NCBI RefSeq assembly: GCF_040518285.1
Contig: NZ_CP155449.1
Coordinates: 2,294,001-2,358,000 of the forward strand
Direction: 5' to 3'
DNA: 64,000 bases
Origin: Knoellia sp. S7-12
GTDB lineage: Bacteria; Actinomycetota; Actinomycetes; Actinomycetales; Dermatophilaceae
Positions 60,296 through 64,000 of the stretch are shown one piece after another (the first letter of the stretch is position 1; each line of letters starts with the position of its first letter). The notes under the pieces were generated by a model that saw only the letters and a program-made list of their open reading frames with translations, searched no databases and had not been told where the DNA came from. The position numbers were made by a program, and so were the translations under genes.

Positions 60296-62429
60296 CGAGC
60301 ACGTCGGCGAGGTCGTAGGAGACGGGTTCCTCGAGCTGGTCGTAGGTGCACGACGACGCGTCACGGTCGGGACGCCACCGGGCGAACTGGGCGGTGTGCC
60401 GGAAGCGCACACCCTCCATGTGGTCGTAGCGGACCTCGACGACGCGCTCGGGTCGAAGCGGTGTGAACGAGAGGTCCTTGCCGGCGGCCCAGCGTGACCC
60501 GGCGGAGTTCTGGGGCGTGCGAGTGCCCTCTTCCTGCTTGGCCCAGGCCCAGGGGTGGTTGTCGAAGTCCGTCACCAGCTCCTGCAACTCCTCGAACAGC
60601 TCCTTGCGCCGCGCCATCGGAAACGCCCCGATGACACCGACGCTCGCGAGCGTGCCCTCATCGTCATAGAGACCGAGCAGCAAGGACCCGATGAGGTCGT
60701 CGCCGCTCTTGTGAGTGCGGTAGCCCGCGACGACGCAGTCCGCAGTCCGCTCGTGCTTGAGCTTGTGCATCGTCCGTTTGTCCTGCTCATAGGTGCCGTT
60801 GAGTGGCTTGACCATGAGGCCGTCGAGCCCCGCACCCTCGAACTGCTCGAACCACTCCTGCGCCTGGGCCACCTCACGGGTCGCGGGCGTGAGGTGGATC
60901 GGTGCCTGCACCGAGGCGAACGCCTTCTCGAGCTCGGCCCGACGCACCTCGAAGGGCTCGCCCATGAGGTCACGCTCCCCCAGCGCCAACAGGTCGAACG
61001 CCACAAAGGACGCGGGCGTCTCGGCCGCCAGCTTCTTGACCCGGCTGGCGGCGGGGTGGATGCGCTGCTGCAGGAGGTCGAAGTCGAGGCGGTCCTCTCC
61101 GGGGCGCACGAGGATGATCTCGCCGTCGACGACGCACTTGTCCGGGAAGTTGGCCAGGACGGCCTCGACGACGTCGGGGAAATAGCGGGTCATCGGCTTC
61201 TCGTTGCGGCTGCCGATCTCGACCTGGTCGCCGGAGCGATAGATGATCGAGCGGAACCCGTCCCACTTCGGCTCATAGCTCACCTCGCCCTCGACGAGCT
61301 TTTTGGACGGTTTGGCGAGCATGGGAGCGATCGGTGGCACGACCGGCATACCCCACTGTGTGCGAAGGTCCGCATCACGCTCGGCCTTGGGCAACATGTA
61401 GTCCTCATCGGCGCGGTCAGCGCGTCGTTTGCTCGGCTGCACCCGCGGGGGCTCGCCGGGCATCTTGGGATAGTCCGGCGGGAAGTTCAGCTCGCCGAGG
61501 CCGCGCTGAATGTCAGCGTCCCAGAGACCCAGCGCGGGTGCGATGTCGCCCACGCTGTCCCCCATCAACTCCCACGCGTCTCCGCGGTCCGCGACGATCT
61601 CGGGAACCGTGAAGATCGTGAAGTCGCCCGGTGCCACGATGGGCAGATCGTCCCAGGTGACCGGCATCGAGACCGGCGCCCCCGCGAGCGGCCGCGGGCT
61701 GTAGGCCGACGCGATCGTGCGGTCGCGACAGGCCTGGTTGAAGTCGACGAAGACGCGCTCGCCCCGCTCTTCCTTCCACCACGAGGTCGTCACGAGGTCC
61801 GGCAGGCGGCGTTCGAGCTCGCGGGCGATGCCGATGACCCCGTGTCGGACGTCCAGGAACTCGTGGGTCGGCCTGATCCGGGCAAAGACATGCACGCCCC
61901 GGTTGCCGGACGTCTTGGCCCAGCCGGTGAGGCCCACCTCGGCGAGCACCTCACGCAGTGCCACCGCGGCCTCGACGGCGTCGGTGAAGGTGCGGCCGGG
62001 CTGTGGGTCGAGGTCGATCCGCAGCTCGTCGGGGTTGTCGTTGTCAGCGGTGCGGACCGGCCATGGGTGGAAGGTCACGGTGTTCATCTGCACGGCCCAC
62101 ACCGCGGCTGCGACCTCGTCGACGACGAGCTGGGCGTGGCGACGTCCGGACGGGTAGCGGCAGGAGACCGTGCTGATCCAGTCGGGCATGCCCTTCGGTG
62201 GGTTCTTGGACCAAAATTCTTCACCTTCGATGCCCTCGGGGAACCGCTGCAGGGTCACCGGTCGGTCGCCGATGGCGCGCACGAGCGGTTCAGCCACAGA
62301 CACCATGTATGCCGCGAGGTCACCTTTGGTGATCCCGTCACCGGGCCACATGAGCCGGTCCGGACTGGAGACCCTGACCTCACGGGTGCCGTCGGGGCCG
62401 TCGATCTCCATCGTGATGGGGGACGCCAT
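60288..62429 (-). CDS. ligD: LigD-like DNA polymerase/primase-ATP-dependent ligase fusion
   Basis: 713 residues from the ATG at 62429. N-terminal ~300 residues are the LigD polymerase domain (WPGDGITKGDLAAYM; metal-binding Asp pair in RIDLDPQPG; TSGNRGVHVFARI). From about residue 355 comes the ATP ligase: motif I Lys in YEPKWDGFR, then VVDGEIILV, EGLMVK-type motif (DGLMVKPLNG) and the OB end (WRPDRD). The 3'-phosphoesterase domain of mycobacterial LigD is absent. It should act with Ku in end joining, but no ku gene is in the window. Confidence 0.9.
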   Translation of the reverse strand: MASPITMEIDGPDGTREVRVSSPDRLMWPGDGITKGDLAAYMVSVAEPLVRAIGDRPVTLQRFPEGIEGEEFWSKNPPKGMPDWISTVSCRYPSGRRHAQLVVDEVAAAVWAVQMNTVTFHPWPVRTADNDNPDELRIDLDPQPGRTFTDAVEAAVALREVLAEVGLTGWAKTSGNRGVHVFARIRPTHEFLDVRHGVIGIARELERRLPDLVTTSWWKEERGERVFVDFNQACRDRTIASAYSPRPLAGAPVSMPVTWDDLPIVAPGDFTIFTVPEIVADRGDAWELMGDSVGDIAPALGLWDADIQRGLGELNFPPDYPKMPGEPPRVQPSKRRADRADEDYMLPKAERDADLRTQWGMPVVPPIAPMLAKPSKKLVEGEVSYEPKWDGFRSIIYRSGDQVEIGSRNEKPMTRYFPDVVEAVLANFPDKCVVDGEIILVRPGEDRLDFDLLQQRIHPAASRVKKLAAETPASFVAFDLLALGERDLMGEPFEVRRAELEKAFASVQAPIHLTPATREVAQAQEWFEQFEGAGLDGLMVKPLNGTYEQDKRTMHKLKHERTADCVVAGYRTHKSGDDLIGSLLLGLYDDEGTLASVGVIGAFPMARRKELFEELQELVTDFDNHPWAWAKQEEGTRTPQNSAGSRWAAGKDLSFTPLRPERVVEVRYDHMEGVRFRHTAQFARWRPDRDASSCTYDQLEEPVSYDLADVLDA

Positions 62430-62602
62430 GAGCCGAAGCCTAGTCACCGGGCTCCGGACCAGCCGGGCGACGCCGACCGGCATGCGTACGTCACCGGGCG
62501 ACTCCAAGACTTTGCCGAGTGCTTACCCAGGACTACAGACAAATTTGTGCGAACGGCATACGTTCTGGGGGTTCACTCCCTGCCCATCCCTGAAGGGTCC
62601 TC

Positions 62603-64000
62603 ATGTCCAGGTTCACTCGTCGAACGTGCGCCGCCATCGCCGCGCCACTCGTCGCCCTCCCGCTCGCCGGGGCCACCGCCCTGCTGGCGGCCGCGCCTGC
62701 CAGCGCAGCATCCACGACCGTGCTCATCTCCGAGGTCTATGGGGGTGGCGGCAACTCCGGCGCCACCTACACCCACGACTTCATCGAGCTTCGCAATGTC
62801 GGCACGCAGGCGATCAGCCTCGCCGGGTGGTCCGTCCAGTACGCGTCCGCTTCGGGCACGTCGTGGCAGGTGACGCCCCTCAGCGGAAGCATCGCGCCGG
62901 GTGCCAACTTCCTCGTCCAGGAGGCTCAGGGGGCCGGCGGAACCACCGCGCTGCCCACTCCGGATGCCACCGGAACGATCCCCATGTCCGGATCCAGCGG
63001 CAAGGTGGCCCTGGTCTCGAGCGCCTCCGCTCTGACTTGCGGCGCAGAGTGTGACACGGCCCCGGGGGTCGTCGACTTCGTCGGATTCGGCAGCGCCAAC
63101 GACTTCGAAACGTCACCGACTCGGGCTCTCAGCAATACGACGTCGGCCTCGCGCACAGCCGGCGACACCGACAACAACGCGGCCGACTTCACGGTCGGCG
63201 CACCGACGCCGGTGGCTTCAGGTGGCGGGACCGACCCCGACCCTGACCCGGAGCCCACCACGGCCACGATCGCCGAGATCCAGGGCACCGGACCGGTCTC
63301 CCCCTTGGCGGACAAGCCTGTGGAGACGACGGGCGTCGTCACGGCCGTTTACCCGACCGGTGGTTTCAACGGCTTCTACATGCAGACTCCCGGCACGGGC
63401 GGCGCCAACGACGCCACCCCGGGCGCATCAGACGGCATCTTCGTCTTCCGTCAGACCGACGTCGAGATCGGTGACTGCCTGACCGTCTCCGCGAAGGTGA
63501 TCGAGTTCAACGGTCTCACTGAGCTGACGGACTCGACCCTGACCGAGGCCGTTGACTGCGCGCCGGTCACCCCGACGCCGCTGGCCACGCTGCCCGTGAC
63601 CGATGCCGAGAAGGAGCAGTACGAAGGCATGCTCGTGCAGCCGCAGGGCACCTACACGATCACGAACAACTTCCAGCTGAACAACTTCGGCCAGATCGGG
63701 CTCGCGGTCGGCGACAAGCCGCTCTTCCAGTCCACCGACAAGGTGCTGCCCGGCGCGGCTGCTGCGGCCTACGAGGCCGAGAACCTCAAGAAGTACATCA
63801 CCCTGGATGACGGCGCGAGCGTGAACCACCTGACCAACGCGGCCGCGCAGGACTCTCCTCTGCCCTATCTCTCGCAGGACGAGCCGATGCGCACCGGGTC
63901 GCAGGTCAGCTTCGGCAAGCCGGTCATCCTGGACTACCGCTTCCAGTGGAACTACCAGCCCACGGGACAGATCGTCGGGCCGACCGACTCCGATGACCCG
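62603..64000 (+). CDS. Secreted ExeM/NucH-type extracellular nuclease, 5' part (3' end outside window)
   Basis: 466 codons are present and the frame is open at the window end. A signal peptide (RRTCAAIAAPLVALPLAGATALLAAAPASA) is followed by a lamin-tail domain (VLISEVYGGGGNSGATYTHDFIEL..; AGWSVQYAS), a DPDPDPEP linker, then the OB-fold region typical of ExeM/NucH nucleases (VETTGVVTAVYPTGGFNGFYMQTPG). The catalytic endonuclease/phosphatase domain should lie beyond the window. It would degrade extracellular DNA. The ATG at 62603 has GAAGGG upstream; a palindrome ACAAATTTGT (62539-62548) lies in its promoter region. Confidence 0.85.
   Translation, partial: MSRFTRRTCAAIAAPLVALPLAGATALLAAAPASAASTTVLISEVYGGGGNSGATYTHDFIELRNVGTQAISLAGWSVQYASASGTSWQVTPLSGSIAPGANFLVQEAQGAGGTTALPTPDATGTIPMSGSSGKVALVSSASALTCGAECDTAPGVVDFVGFGSANDFETSPTRALSNTTSASRTAGDTDNNAADFTVGAPTPVASGGGTDPDPDPEPTTATIAEIQGTGPVSPLADKPVETTGVVTAVYPTGGFNGFYMQTPGTGGANDATPGASDGIFVFRQTDVEIGDCLTVSAKVIEFNGLTELTDSTLTEAVDCAPVTPTPLATLPVTDAEKEQYEGMLVQPQGTYTITNNFQLNNFGQIGLAVGDKPLFQSTDKVLPGAAAAAYEAENLKKYITLDDGASVNHLTNAAAQDSPLPYLSQDEPMRTGSQVSFGKPVILDYRFQWNYQPTGQIVGPTDSDDP

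Larger units (their letters stand above)
1120..62561. repeat. Dispersed GTATGCCG octamer, 42 copies
   Basis: Counting both orientations by eye, GTATGCCG or CGGCATAC occurs 42 times (19 and 23), for example at 1120, 1373, 3182, 3744, 3901, 5313, 6875, 11963, 18455, 30041, 39851, 40021, 44110, 49989, 52668, 59614 and 62554. Base composition alone predicts two or three. Most copies lie in genes, in more than one reading frame (Ala-Tyr, Tyr-Ala, Gly-Ile-Pro); a few are intergenic (5313, 21256, 38354, 62554). The longest gap is 21331-27715. Confidence 0.85.

Noticed and set aside
62551..62565. Inverted repeat GAACG-GCATA-CGTTC before the nuclease gene as an operator
   Set aside because: It is formed around one copy of the dispersed GTATGCCG motif, so the symmetry may be accidental.
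60555..62873. 772-codon plus-strand open frame opposite the ligase gene
   Set aside because: Antisense shadow of the polymerase-ligase gene; low-complexity composition and no ribosome site or motif.

Overview
The window is high-GC (roughly 70 %), densely coded actinobacterial chromosome. Strong G/C third-position bias, GTG/TTG starts, ATGA/GTGA gene junctions, kdpFABCDE, a DosR/DosS-type hypoxia system and a tuberculostearate-type fatty-acid operon all fit a free-living member of Micrococcales such as the Intrasporangiaceae; the genus is inference. No insertion sequence, CRISPR array, prophage, plasmid gene or rRNA was seen.

Layout. 0-5.8 kb: the end of an acyl-CoA oxidase/dehydrogenase, a methyltransferase, and an opposing three-gene operon (FAD oxidoreductase, Cfa-type methyltransferase, NAD(P)H-flavin reductase) that looks like 10-methyl fatty-acid synthesis. 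5.8-16.9 kb: tRNA-Val(CAC), then one long leftward unit kdpF-A-B-C-D-E-pabB-pabC-PGPGW protein, with an orphan KdpD-like membrane protein transcribed divergently. 16.9-19.4 kb: a minimal acyl-CoA ligase, a thiolase lacking its usual second cysteine, and a DUF6328 remnant. 19.4-26 kb: an accessory stretch with a TetR regulator, its likely operators and three controlled genes (MDR oxidoreductase, DUF4386, SDR), a GlxA-type regulator and a membrane-anchored serine hydrolase. 26-32 kb: a MoxR/DUF58/VWA/S1C-protease operon and a divergent two-component system.

32.4-56.4 kb is the most coherent part: a DosR (DevR)-like response regulator and a GAF-GAF kinase (DosS/DevS-like) lie among genes typical of a dormancy/hypoxia regulon: universal stress proteins, PPOX flavin-fold proteins, a two-CBS protein, a CoA-transferase, narK-narGHJI, a cupin-like protein and a SulP transporter. 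Seven DosR-like 14-bp boxes (GGGNCC-type dyads) precede these units. In six of the seven, putting +1 at 42.5 bp from the box centre gives A at -11, T at -7 and a purine at +1. In three of them +1 is the A of the ATG, so leaderless mRNAs are predicted. Ordinary genes are interspersed: a tRNA Gly-Cys-Val cluster, YihY, aidB, ppk2 and a RibD-like reductase.

56.5-64 kb: a luciferase-like oxidoreductase, a dicarboxylate symporter, an alpha/beta hydrolase, a polymerase-ligase fusion for DNA end joining, and the 5' part of a secreted ExeM-type nuclease. Across the whole window the 8-mer GTATGCCG occurs 42 times on both strands, against two or three expected by base composition.
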